Assembly (NCBI GenBank): GCA_949152475.1
Contig: OX424568.1
Location: forward strand, 15,413,667 to 15,477,666
Direction: 5' to 3'
DNA from: Terebella lapidaria
Lineage: Eukaryota > Annelida > Polychaeta > Terebellida > Terebellidae
DNA length: 64,000 nt
Shown: positions 51,653 to 63,735 of the stretch, piece after piece
Layout: every line of letters starts with the position of its first letter
Position numbering within the stretch: the first letter of the stretch is position 1
The notes under the pieces: generated by a model
What the model was told of the DNA's origin: nothing
The model's input: the letters and a program-made list of their open reading frames with translations, nothing else
Database searches by the model: none
Program-made: the position numbers and the translations under genes

Positions 51653-52686
51653 AACAAACGGAACTGACCAACATAGTTGTCGAATTTTCAATTCGTCAAC
51701 TAATAAAGCTTCGCAAGTAGAAGAGACCCTGCGTATATCCGTTTCATGTACAGGATCTTTGGTTTTTAGATGAATGGTGCTCCCTACGCATTTTCGTAAA
51801 TGTCGATAGTGCTGATATAAAAGAGCCCCTGGCTCGCCAGAGATTGTATTTAAACAAGAGTTTTAGGCTTTGTTATATCACTTGTGCATTACTGAGTTAG
51901 AAAACCACAGAAATGTTGCTTTAGATCAGTATTCAGATGCATACAAGGTATATTGTATTACTACGCGACCGAGTGTTGACATTAGAGACGGTACATGTGC
52001 ACAGGGGGTAATCGTTTCCACATCTTATTGAGTTGTAAACGGGCTGACGAACAGATTTACCCCAGGTCTCTTTAAGTCTTGATATCTCAGCGAGTTTTCA
52101 AGTTATTTTGAACATGAAAAATGCACCTTAAACTAGAAATAACACCGCATTTTTCCACAAAACAGCTTCAAAATTCAATGTTCAATGATTTTTTGAAAAT
52201 TGGATCCAGAGGAAAAATAAATGTATCCATAAAACCCGGAATCCGGATCCGATCCGGATGAAATTTTGTCAGTTTATGGACCATGATAGTCCGCCACTTT
52301 GTAGGAAAAATCAAGCTGAAATATGCACAATAGACCGAAATATAATATAAAATATAAGTTAAATGGAGTTTTCAATGTTAAATTCAAATAGCTGTCAAAT
52401 CCGTAATCCGGGTCCGATCCGGGTCAAAATTATAATGTGTGTATAGGATGTCATTCTACACATGTGACTAAAATTTCAAGAGAATTCATTGAAAATTGAA
52501 CGAGTTATGAATTTTTGAAAAATCGCCCCATGTTAAAGATAGGGATTTTTCGAGTTTTCAAGAATTTTTGATGACGTCATCAATAAACCGATTTTCTTCA
52601 AAAACTTTCGGTGTCCTTCCTGGGTGAATACCTACCTATCAGAAAAATTTGGTGATGCTCGCACTAAAACTGTGGCCTGTAACGTG

Positions 52687-52732
<46 letters not shown>

Positions 52733-53766
52733 AACAAACGGAACTGACCAACATAGTTGTCGAATTTTCAATTCGTCAACTAATAAAGCTTCGCAAGTAG
52801 AAGAGACCCTGCGTATATCCGTTTCATGTACAGGATCTTTGGTTTTTAGATGAATGGTGCTCCCTACGCATTTTCGTAAATGTCGATAGTGCTGATATAA
52901 AAGAGCCCCTGGCTCGCCAGAGATTGTATTTAAACAAGAGTTTTAGGCTTTGTTATATCACTTGTGCATTACTGAGTTAGAAAACCACAGAAATGTTGCT
53001 TTAGATCAGTATTCAGATGCATACAAGGTATATTGTATTACTACGCGACCGAGTGTTGACATTAGAGACGGTACATGTGCACAGGGGGTAATCGTTTCCA
53101 CATCTTATTGAGTTGTAAACGGGCTGACGAACAGATTTACCCCAGGTCTCTTTAAGTCTTGATATCTCAGCGAGTTTTCAAGTTATTTTGAACATGAAAA
53201 ATGCACCTTAAACTAGAAATAACACCGCATTTTTCCACAAAACAGCTTCAAAATTCAATGTTCAATGATTTTTTGAAAATTGGATCCAGAGGAAAAATAA
53301 ATGTATCCATAAAACCCGGAATCCGGATCCGATCCGGATGAAATTTTGTCAGTTTATGGACCATGATAGTCCGCCACTTTGTAGGAAAAATCAAGCTGAA
53401 ATATGCACAATAGACCGAAATATAATATAAAATATAAGTTAAATGGAGTTTTCAATGTTAAATTCAAATAGCTGTCAAATCCGTAATCCGGGTCCGATCC
53501 GGGTCAAAATTATAATGTGTGTATAGGATGTCATTCTACACATGTGACTAAAATTTCAAGAGAATTCATTGAAAATTGAACGAGTTATGAATTTTTGAAA
53601 AATCGCCCCATGTTAAAGATAGGGATTTTTCGAGTTTTCAAGAATTTTTGATGACGTCATCAATAAACCGATTTTCTTCAAAAACTTTCGGTGTCCTTCC
53701 TGGGTGAATACCTACCTATCAGAAAAATTTGGTGATGCTCGCACTAAAACTGTGGCCTGTAACGTG

Positions 53767-53812
<46 letters not shown>

Positions 53813-53815
53813 AAC
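50572..53815 (+). repeat. A satellite block, three cores
   Basis: Three ~1080-bp units, identical by eye to other A units except for GACA count. Confidence 0.95.
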
Positions 53816-56800
53816 GAGAAAACATTGGCCAGTAGGCCAAAACTTGGCGAAATACATGTATAATATCCATACCATATCTATGCTAACACATATGTACTAT
53901 TATATCGGTAAGTTGCGATCCCGGTCAAAAAATGATATCTATTTTTCTCTACGAGCAATATTTACTGATATGTAGTCCTTTTTGCTCTTCATTCAATATT
54001 TACTTAGATATACTGATTTCAATGTTAAATGGGCGATAATAGAGAAAAATGTCATTTTTTTGCCTTAAAACACACCAGAATGGCACGATAACGGAAATGT
54101 GGGCATTCTGAACTCATTTGCATCAAAAATAATTCTACTTCCGGTTTTGTGTAATTTGAAACCACAGGTGTAATCTGATACCAAACCATTCCTAGTATAC
54201 TGGATTATAGCCCTTTGGGTTCGAAAATAACGTCCTTTTTGCTCTACGATCAATATTTACTGAGATATACTGATTTCAATGTTAAATGGGCGACAATAGG
54301 GGAAATTGTCCCTTTTGGCCTTAAAACACACCAGAATGGCAAGATAACTGAACTGTGGGCATTCTGAACTCATTTGCATCAAAAATAATTCTACTTCCGG
54401 TTTTGTGTAATTTGACACCACAGGTGTAATCTGACACCAAACCATTCTTAGTATACTGGATTATAGCCCTCTGGGTCCGAAAATAACGTCCTTTTTGCTC
54501 TACGATCAATATTTACTGAGATATACTGATTTCAATGTTAAATGGGCGATAATAGGGGAAAATGTCACTTTTTTTGCCTTAAAACACACCAGAATGGCAT
54601 TATAACTGAACTTTGGGCATTCTGAACTCATTTGCTTCAAAAATAATTCTACTTCCGGTTTTGTGTAATTTGACACCACAGGTGTAATCTGATACTAAAC
54701 CATCCTTAGTATACTGGAATATAGCCCTTTGGGTCTGAAAATAACGTCCTTTTTGCTCTACGATCAATATTTACTGAGATATACTGATTTCAATGTTAAA
54801 TGGGCGATAATAGGGGAAAATGTCACTTTTTTGCCTTAAAACACACCAGAATGGCATTATAACTGAACTTTGGGCATTCTGAACTCATTTGCTTCAAAAA
54901 TAATTCTACTTCCGGTTTTGTGTAATTTGACACCACAGGTGTAATCTGATACCAAACCATCCTTAGTATACCGGAATATAGCCCTTTGGGTCCGAAAATA
55001 ACGTCCTTTTTGCTCTACGATCAATATTTACTGAGATATACTGATTTCAATGTTGAATGGGCGATAATAGGGGAAAATGTCACCTTTTGGCCTTAAAACA
55101 CATCAGAATGGCACGATAACTGAGCTGTGGGCATTCTGAACTCATTTGCATCAAAAATAATTCTACTTCCGGTTTTGTGTAATTTGACACCACAGGTGTA
55201 ATCTGACACCAAACCATTCTTAATATACTGGATTATAGCCCTCTGGGTCCGAAAATAACGTCCTTTTTGCTCTACGATCAATATTTACTGAGATATACTG
55301 ATTTCAATGTAAAATGGGCGATAATAGGGGGAAATGGGCGATAATAGGGGAAAATGTCACTTTTTGGCCTTATTACACACCAGAATGGCATTATAACTGA
55401 CATGTGGGCATTCTGAACTCATTTGCTTCAAAAATAATTCTACTTCCGGTTTGGTGTAATTTGACACCACAGGTGTAATCTGATACCCAAACCATCCTTA
55501 GTATACTGGAATATAGCCCTTCGGGTCCGAAAATAACGTCCTTTTTGCTCTACGATCAATATTTACTGAGATATACTGATTTCAATGTTAAATGGGCGAT
55601 ATTAGGGGAAAATGTCACTTTTTTTGCCTTAAAAACACACCAGAATGGCATTATAACTGAACTTTGGGCATTCTGAACTCATTTGCTTCAAAAATAATTC
55701 TACTTCCGGTTTTGTGTAATTTGACACCACAGGTGTAATCTGATACCAAACCATCCTTAGTATACTGGAATATAGCCCTTTTGGTCTGAAAATAACGTCC
55801 TTTTTGCTCTACGATCAATATTTACTGAGATATACTGATTTCAATGTTAAATGGGCGATAATAGGGGAAAATGTCACTTTTTTGCCTTAAAACACACCAG
55901 AATGGCATTATAACTGAACTTTGGGCATTCTGAACTCATTTGCTTCAAAAATAATTCTACTTCCGGTTTTGTGTAATTTGACACCACAGGTGTAATCTGA
56001 TACCAAACCATCCTTAGTATACTGGAATATAGCCCTTTGGGTCCGAAAATAACATCCTTTTTGCTCTACGATCAATATTTACTGAGATATACTGATTTCA
56101 ATGTTAAATGGGCGATAATAGGGGAAAATGTCACTTTTTTGCCTTAAAACACATCAGAATGGCACGATAACTGAGCTGTGGGCATTCTGAACTAATTTGC
56201 ATCAAAAATAATTCTACTTCCGGTTTTGTGTAATTTGACACCACAGGTGTAATCTGACACCAAACCATTCTAAGTATATTGGATTATAGCCCTCTGGGTC
56301 CGAAAATAACGTCCTTTTTGCTCTACGATCAATATTTACTGAGATATACTGATTTCAATGTAAAATGGGCGATAATAGGGGGAAATGGGCGATAATAGGG
56401 GAAAATGTCACTTTTTGGCCTTATTACACACCAGAATGGCATTATAACTGACATGTGGGCATTCTGAACTCATTTGCTTCAAAAATAATTCTACTTCCGG
56501 TTTTGTGTAATTTGACACCACAGGTGTAATCTGATACCAAACCATCCCTAGTATACTGGTATATAGCCCTTTGGGTCCGAAAATAACGTACTTTTTGCTC
56601 TACGATCAATATTTACTGAGATATACTGATTTCAATGTAAAATGGGCGATAATAGGGGGGAAATGGGCGATAATAGGGGAAAATGTCACTTTTTGGCCTT
56701 ATTACACACCAGAATGGCATTATAACTGACATGTGGGCATTCTGAACTCATTTGCTTCAAAAATGATTCTACTTCCGGTTTTGTGTAATTTGACACCACA

Positions 56801-57159
56801 GGTGTAATCTGATACCAAACCATCCCTAGTATACTGGTATATAGCCCTTCGGGTCCGAAAATAACGTCCTTTTTGCTCTACGATCAATATTTACTGAGAT
56901 ATACAGTTTTGAATTTAACATTGGCTTAAATGGCAGACGAGTTTCTAACTATTCCTGTGACCTTGACCTTTGACCTTCGACCTTGAAAAGTTGGGCTGAT
57001 CTAAGTTAGCATATGGCTGTTATGTGTGGCAAGTTTGGTTTAGATCACACGAGAACTGTGGCCTGTACGATGCGAACAAACAAACAAACAGACGGACGGA
57101 CGGACGGACAAACTCTAGTGACCAACATACTTGGCGAAATTTCTATTTCGCCAAGTAAC
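53816..57159 (+). mobile_element. Helitron-like element X5 (longest)
   Basis: Same subtype as X2 and X3, with about twelve ~257-bp units and the perfect 12-bp tail hairpin. Flanks restore the A-A junction. Confidence 0.78.
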
Positions 57160-58190
57160 AAACGGAACTGACCAACATAGTTGTCGAATTTTCAATTCGT
57201 CAACTAATAAAGCTTCGCAAGTAGAAGAGACCCTGCGTATATCCGTTTCATGTACAGGATCTTTGGTTTTTAGATGAATGGTGCTCCCTACGCATTTTCG
57301 TAAATGTCGATAGTGCTGATATAAAAGAGCCCCTGGCTCGCCAGAGATTGTATTTAAACAAGAGTTTTAGGCTTTGTTATATCACTTGTGCATTACTGAG
57401 TTAGAAAACCACAGAAATGTTGCTTTAGATCAGTATTCAGATGCATACAAGGTATATTGTATTACTACGCGACCGAGTGTTGACATTAGAGACGGTACAT
57501 GTGCACAGGGGGTAATCGTTTCCACATCTTATTGAGTTGTAAACGGGCTGACGAACAGATTTACCCCAGGTCTCTTTAAGTCTTGATATCTCAGCGAGTT
57601 TTCAAGTTATTTTGAACATGAAAAATGCACCTTAAACTAGAAATAACACCGCATTTTTCCACAAAACAGCTTCAAAATTCAATGTTCAATGATTTTTTGA
57701 AAATTGGATCCAGAGGAAAAATAAATGTATCCATAAAACCCGGAATCCGGATCCGATCCGGATGAAATTTTGTCAGTTTATGGACCATGATAGTCCGCCA
57801 CTTTGTAGGAAAAATCAAGCTGAAATATGCACAATAGACCGAAATATAATATAAAATATAAGTTAAATGGAGTTTTCAATGTTAAATTCAAATAGCTGTC
57901 AAATCCGTAATCCGGGTCCGATCCGGGTCAAAATTATAATGTGTGTATAGGATGTCATTCTACACATGTGACTAAAATTTCAAGAGAATTCATTGAAAAT
58001 TGAACGAGTTATGAATTTTTGAAAAATCGCCCCATGTTAAAGATAGGGATTTTTCGAGTTTTCAAGAATTTTTGATGACGTCATCAATAAACCGATTTTC
58101 TTCAAAAACTTTCGGTGTCCTTCCTGGGTGAATACCTACCTATCAGAAAAATTTGGTGATGCTCGCACTAAAACTGTGGCCTGTAACGTG

Positions 58191-58236
<46 letters not shown>

Positions 58237-59270
58237 AACAAACGGAACTGACCAACATAGTTGTCGAATTTTCAATTCGTCAACTAATAAAGCTTCGCAA
58301 GTAGAAGAGACCCTGCGTATATCCGTTTCATGTACAGGATCTTTGGTTTTTAGATGAATGGTGCTCCCTACGCATTTTCGTAAATGTCGATAGTGCTGAT
58401 ATAAAAGAGCCCCTGGCTCGCCAGAGATTGTATTTAAACAAGAGTTTTAGGCTTTGTTATATCACTTGTGCATTACTGAGTTAGAAAACCACAGAAATGT
58501 TGCTTTAGATCAGTATTCAGATGCATACAAGGTATATTGTATTACTACGCGACCGAGTGTTGACATTAGAGACGGTACATGTGCACAGGGGGTAATCGTT
58601 TCCACATCTTATTGAGTTGTAAACGGGCTGACGAACAGATTTACCCCAGGTCTCTTTAAGTCTTGATATCTCAGCGAGTTTTCAAGTTATTTTGAACATG
58701 AAAAATGCACCTTAAACTAGAAATAACACCGCATTTTTCCACAAAACAGCTTCAAAATTCAATGTTCAATGATTTTTTGAAAATTGGATCCAGAGGAAAA
58801 ATAAATGTATCCATAAAACCCGGAATCCGGATCCGATCCGGATGAAATTTTGTCAGTTTATGGACCATGATAGTCCGCCACTTTGTAGGAAAAATCAAGC
58901 TGAAATATGCACAATAGACCGAAATATAATATAAAATATAAGTTAAATGGAGTTTTCAATGTTAAATTCAAATAGCTGTCAAATCCGTAATCCGGGTCCG
59001 ATCCGGGTCAAAATTATAATGTGTGTATAGGATGTCATTCTACACATGTGACTAAAATTTCAAGAGAATTCATTGAAAATTGAACGAGTTATGAATTTTT
59101 GAAAAATCGCCCCATGTTAAAGATAGGGATTTTTCGAGTTTTCAAGAATTTTTGATGACGTCATCAATAAACCGATTTTCTTCAAAAACTTTCGGTGTCC
59201 TTCCTGGGTGAATACCTACCTATCAGAAAAATTTGGTGATGCTCGCACTAAAACTGTGGCCTGTAACGTG

Positions 59271-59316
<46 letters not shown>

Positions 59317-60350
59317 AACAAACGGAACTGACCAACATAGTTGTCGAATTTTCAATTCGTCAACTAATAAAGCTTCGCAAGTAGAAGAGACCCTGCGTAT
59401 ATCCGTTTCATGTACAGGATCTTTGGTTTTTAGATGAATGGTGCTCCCTACGCATTTTCGTAAATGTCGATAGTGCTGATATAAAAGAGCCCCTGGCTCG
59501 CCAGAGATTGTATTTAAACAAGAGTTTTAGGCTTTGTTATATCACTTGTGCATTACTGAGTTAGAAAACCACAGAAATGTTGCTTTAGATCAGTATTCAG
59601 ATGCATACAAGGTATATTGTATTACTACGCGACCGAGTGTTGACATTAGAGACGGTACATGTGCACAGGGGGTAATCGTTTCCACATCTTATTGAGTTGT
59701 AAACGGGCTGACGAACAGATTTACCCCAGGTCTCTTTAAGTCTTGATATCTCAGCGAGTTTTCAAGTTATTTTGAACATGAAAAATGCACCTTAAACTAG
59801 AAATAACACCGCATTTTTCCACAAAACAGCTTCAAAATTCAATGTTCAATGATTTTTTGAAAATTGGATCCAGAGGAAAAATAAATGTATCCATAAAACC
59901 CGGAATCCGGATCCGATCCGGATGAAATTTTGTCAGTTTATGGACCATGATAGTCCGCCACTTTGTAGGAAAAATCAAGCTGAAATATGCACAATAGACC
60001 GAAATATAATATAAAATATAAGTTAAATGGAGTTTTCAATGTTAAATTCAAATAGCTGTCAAATCCGTAATCCGGGTCCGATCCGGGTCAAAATTATAAT
60101 GTGTGTATAGGATGTCATTCTACACATGTGACTAAAATTTCAAGAGAATTCATTGAAAATTGAACGAGTTATGAATTTTTGAAAAATCGCCCCATGTTAA
60201 AGATAGGGATTTTTCGAGTTTTCAAGAATTTTTGATGACGTCATCAATAAACCGATTTTCTTCAAAAACTTTCGGTGTCCTTCCTGGGTGAATACCTACC
60301 TATCAGAAAAATTTGGTGATGCTCGCACTAAAACTGTGGCCTGTAACGTG

Positions 60351-60408
<58 letters not shown>

Positions 60409-61442
60409 AACAAACGGAACTGACCAACATAGTTGTCGAATTTTCAATTCGTCAACTAATAAAGCTTCGCAAGTAGAAGAGACCCTGCGTATATCCGTTT
60501 CATGTACAGGATCTTTGGTTTTTAGATGAATGGTGCTCCCTACGCATTTTCGTAAATGTCGATAGTGCTGATATAAAAGAGCCCCTGGCTCGCCAGAGAT
60601 TGTATTTAAACAAGAGTTTTAGGCTTTGTTATATCACTTGTGCATTACTGAGTTAGAAAACCACAGAAATGTTGCTTTAGATCAGTATTCAGATGCATAC
60701 AAGGTATATTGTATTACTACGCGACCGAGTGTTGACATTAGAGACGGTACATGTGCACAGGGGGTAATCGTTTCCACATCTTATTGAGTTGTAAACGGGC
60801 TGACGAACAGATTTACCCCAGGTCTCTTTAAGTCTTGATATCTCAGCGAGTTTTCAAGTTATTTTGAACATGAAAAATGCACCTTAAACTAGAAATAACA
60901 CCGCATTTTTCCACAAAACAGCTTCAAAATTCAATGTTCAATGATTTTTTGAAAATTGGATCCAGAGGAAAAATAAATGTATCCATAAAACCCGGAATCC
61001 GGATCCGATCCGGATGAAATTTTGTCAGTTTATGGACCATGATAGTCCGCCACTTTGTAGGAAAAATCAAGCTGAAATATGCACAATAGACCGAAATATA
61101 ATATAAAATATAAGTTAAATGGAGTTTTCAATGTTAAATTCAAATAGCTGTCAAATCCGTAATCCGGGTCCGATCCGGGTCAAAATTATAATGTGTGTAT
61201 AGGATGTCATTCTACACATGTGACTAAAATTTCAAGAGAATTCATTGAAAATTGAACGAGTTATGAATTTTTGAAAAATCGCCCCATGTTAAAGATAGGG
61301 ATTTTTCGAGTTTTCAAGAATTTTTGATGACGTCATCAATAAACCGATTTTCTTCAAAAACTTTCGGTGTCCTTCCTGGGTGAATACCTACCTATCAGAA
61401 AAATTTGGTGATGCTCGCACTAAAACTGTGGCCTGTAACGTG

Positions 61443-61488
<46 letters not shown>

Positions 61489-61491
61489 AAC
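57160..61491 (+). repeat. A satellite block, four cores
   Basis: Four ~1080-bp units. The fourth ends in a microsatellite that is interrupted by element D instead of X. Confidence 0.95.
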
Positions 61492-61590
61492 GAGAGCCCA
61501 TAGGGCACACACTTGCCGGAACCAAAATGTATGTCATATGCCAATGACATCACATATGGATTTAAGCAAATTGACGAAACTTTCTTCCCT

Positions 61591-61647
61591 ACTTACTACG
61601 TTTACTTACTTACTTACTTTACTTCATTTTACTTCACTTCACTTCAC
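61591..61647 (+). repeat. TTAC/TTCAC simple repeat
   Basis: ACTTACTTACTTACTTT followed by ACTTCATTTTACTTCACTTC; a low-complexity stretch inside element D. Confidence 0.85.
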
Positions 61648-61734
61648 AAACTACTCATACTATCATTGTTACCTCATTGAACGTCACAGCACCAAAAATA
61701 AGACATCACTGGACTCAGGAGACCAAGAACTTTC

Positions 61735-61858
61735 GGCCCAAGTATCATACACTGCGCCTTCTTCTATTTCAATAAGGATTAAAAAGGTGACAGACGGATT
61801 AAATGGCATGCATTTAGTGGACGAGTAGTATTTAGGAGCAGTGTATGATACTTGGGCC
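61735..61858 (+). mobile_element. 124-bp MITE with 8-bp target duplication (hAT-like size)
   Basis: Terminal inverted repeats of about 24 bp start GGCCCAAGTATCATACACTG and differ at one position. Both sides are flanked by GAACTTTC (61727-61734 and 61859-61866). An 8-bp duplication is typical of the hAT superfamily, but the TIR does not look like a known hAT end to me. It has no coding capacity. Confidence 0.85.
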
Positions 61859-63735
61859 GAACTTTCTAACGGTATACTACTCGATACGGTGGGAACATCG
61901 TACTTGACCTCGACATTGAGCTCATCGAAGTCTCAATAACAATGTCAAATGTCATATTCAAAGTAAATAAGAAAGGCTTCTTAAAATGCTGCAATATGGT
62001 CATATTTTGAACTCTCTACGGCGATTAGTTTCGAAGTTACGGCCATTCATGTGAGTTTGACGTAATTATGACATCAGTTGTAGTCATTTCTATACTGCAA
62101 ACTTACTGTGAATGGGTTTTTCTTCAATATGCATGTTAAAATCGTGTTTATATATGTTATATTATCACCTGACAAGATCATAATATCTTCAGATAATAAG
62201 TTTCCTTCGATTTGTTGCCACAAAAACGTCAATTACGTCAAAATGGATATATCAATTGAGCTAAAAATTGACAGAGCATCACAGGCCGAATCCACATCGT
62301 CTGCAGGTGTTAGGTCTACAGTAAATGTTATAAATTTGCACACCTGACACTCGAAAGACCTGAATGTCAGTCTGAAATCACGTTTGACGTCATTATGACG
62401 TCAATAGACGTCCGATTCCAAAAATGACAACAGATTTGGAAAGTACTTTTGAAGACCTTCCAAATGAGCTACTACTCAATATATTCACAAAAGGTCGAGG
62501 TCAAGGTCATTTTTGAGGTCAACTTTGACCTCAGGCGTCAGAGTCAATGATCACATTCAAGGTCACCTAAGAAAGGCCTTTCGATATGCTACAATATGCT
62601 CCTAGTCTGAACTCTCTACGATGATTAGTTCCAAAGTTATGGTCATTTATGTGATTTTGACCTCTTCTTTGACCTTGACCTTGACCTTTGACCTTGGGTC
62701 ACGAAAATTGTGCCTTGTCTGAGCATGAAAATATAGATTATACTCGAATATTTTAGTCACAATCGAACAAGAATTGTGGACACTATGGCCCTTTGAAATT
62801 TCAAAAAATTTACGTTGATGACGTCACTGTGACGTCAATAAACGTCAAATTTGAATATTAATGGGAAAGTGTGTGTCAGGGGAAAAAGACCTTTCATTTG
62901 ATATACTACTTGATATGTTTCAGTTAGTTTTAAAATTTGACCTTGAAGTTTTCCTCATGTGACCTCATTTTTCGGACCAAGTTCAAGGTCAATCATAAAA
63001 TTGACATATACGTCTAATTGTGATACCTCTTCTGAATGATATGGTTCAAATTTCATGAACCTAGGACGATTCCAACGGATGTTATTACCGAAACGTGTTT
63101 TTCTGGGATTTCGATGACCTTGACCTTGATCTTTGACCTTTGTACTTCAAGTCGTAGAGGTCAATGCTGTCAATATGCATACCAAGTTTCAAGGGATTCC
63201 ATACACTATTGACGATGTTACGGTCTTTTTAAATTTCGGAAATTTGACGTTTATGACGTCATTGTGACGTCAGTTTACGTCGCAGCACCAAAAATAAGAT
63301 ATCACTGGATTCAGGGGCTCAAGACCTTTCCAACAATATACTACTCGATATGCTGCGCCGAACTTCGTACTTGACCTTGACTTCGTCCTCAGGCGAACTT
63401 CTCAAGGTCAAGGTCAAAGGTCAAGGTCAAGGTCACGGAAGATAGAACTCGAGCATATCTATGATATGCACTTGATTTGAAGTCTCTACGATGATTAGAA
63501 CCAGAGTTGTAGCCACTTATGTGTTTTCAACGTTTTGCATGACCTTGACCTTGACCTTTAACCTAGAATCACCAAAATCGAACTTGACCTGCCCATTTTC
63601 CTACAGAATATGCACACCGACTTTGGAAAGATTCGATTAAGAAATGTGGACGCTAGAGTGCAAACAAACAAACAAACCAACAAACCCACAAACAGACCAA
63701 CATACTTGCCGAAATCGTAGATTCCGGCAAGTAAC

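Larger units (their letters stand above)
61492..63735 (+). mobile_element. Helitron-like element D in an A microsatellite
   Basis: Head: GAGA, palindrome GCCC-ata-GGGC, then ACTTGCCGGAA. The core is a diverged relative of E (TGACGTCA, GACCTTGACC, TATACTACTCGATA blocks). The tail has a CAAA-type microsatellite and the hairpin ACTTGCCGAAATC-gta-GATTCCGGCAAGT (63704-63732). The head matches the reverse complement of the right arm over 11 nt. Flanks restore an A-A junction. It carries a 124-bp MITE. Confidence 0.7.

Noticed and set aside
29330-61000. CTGACGA in each A core as a hammerhead core
   Set aside because: No GAAA with a closing stem follows at a workable distance.
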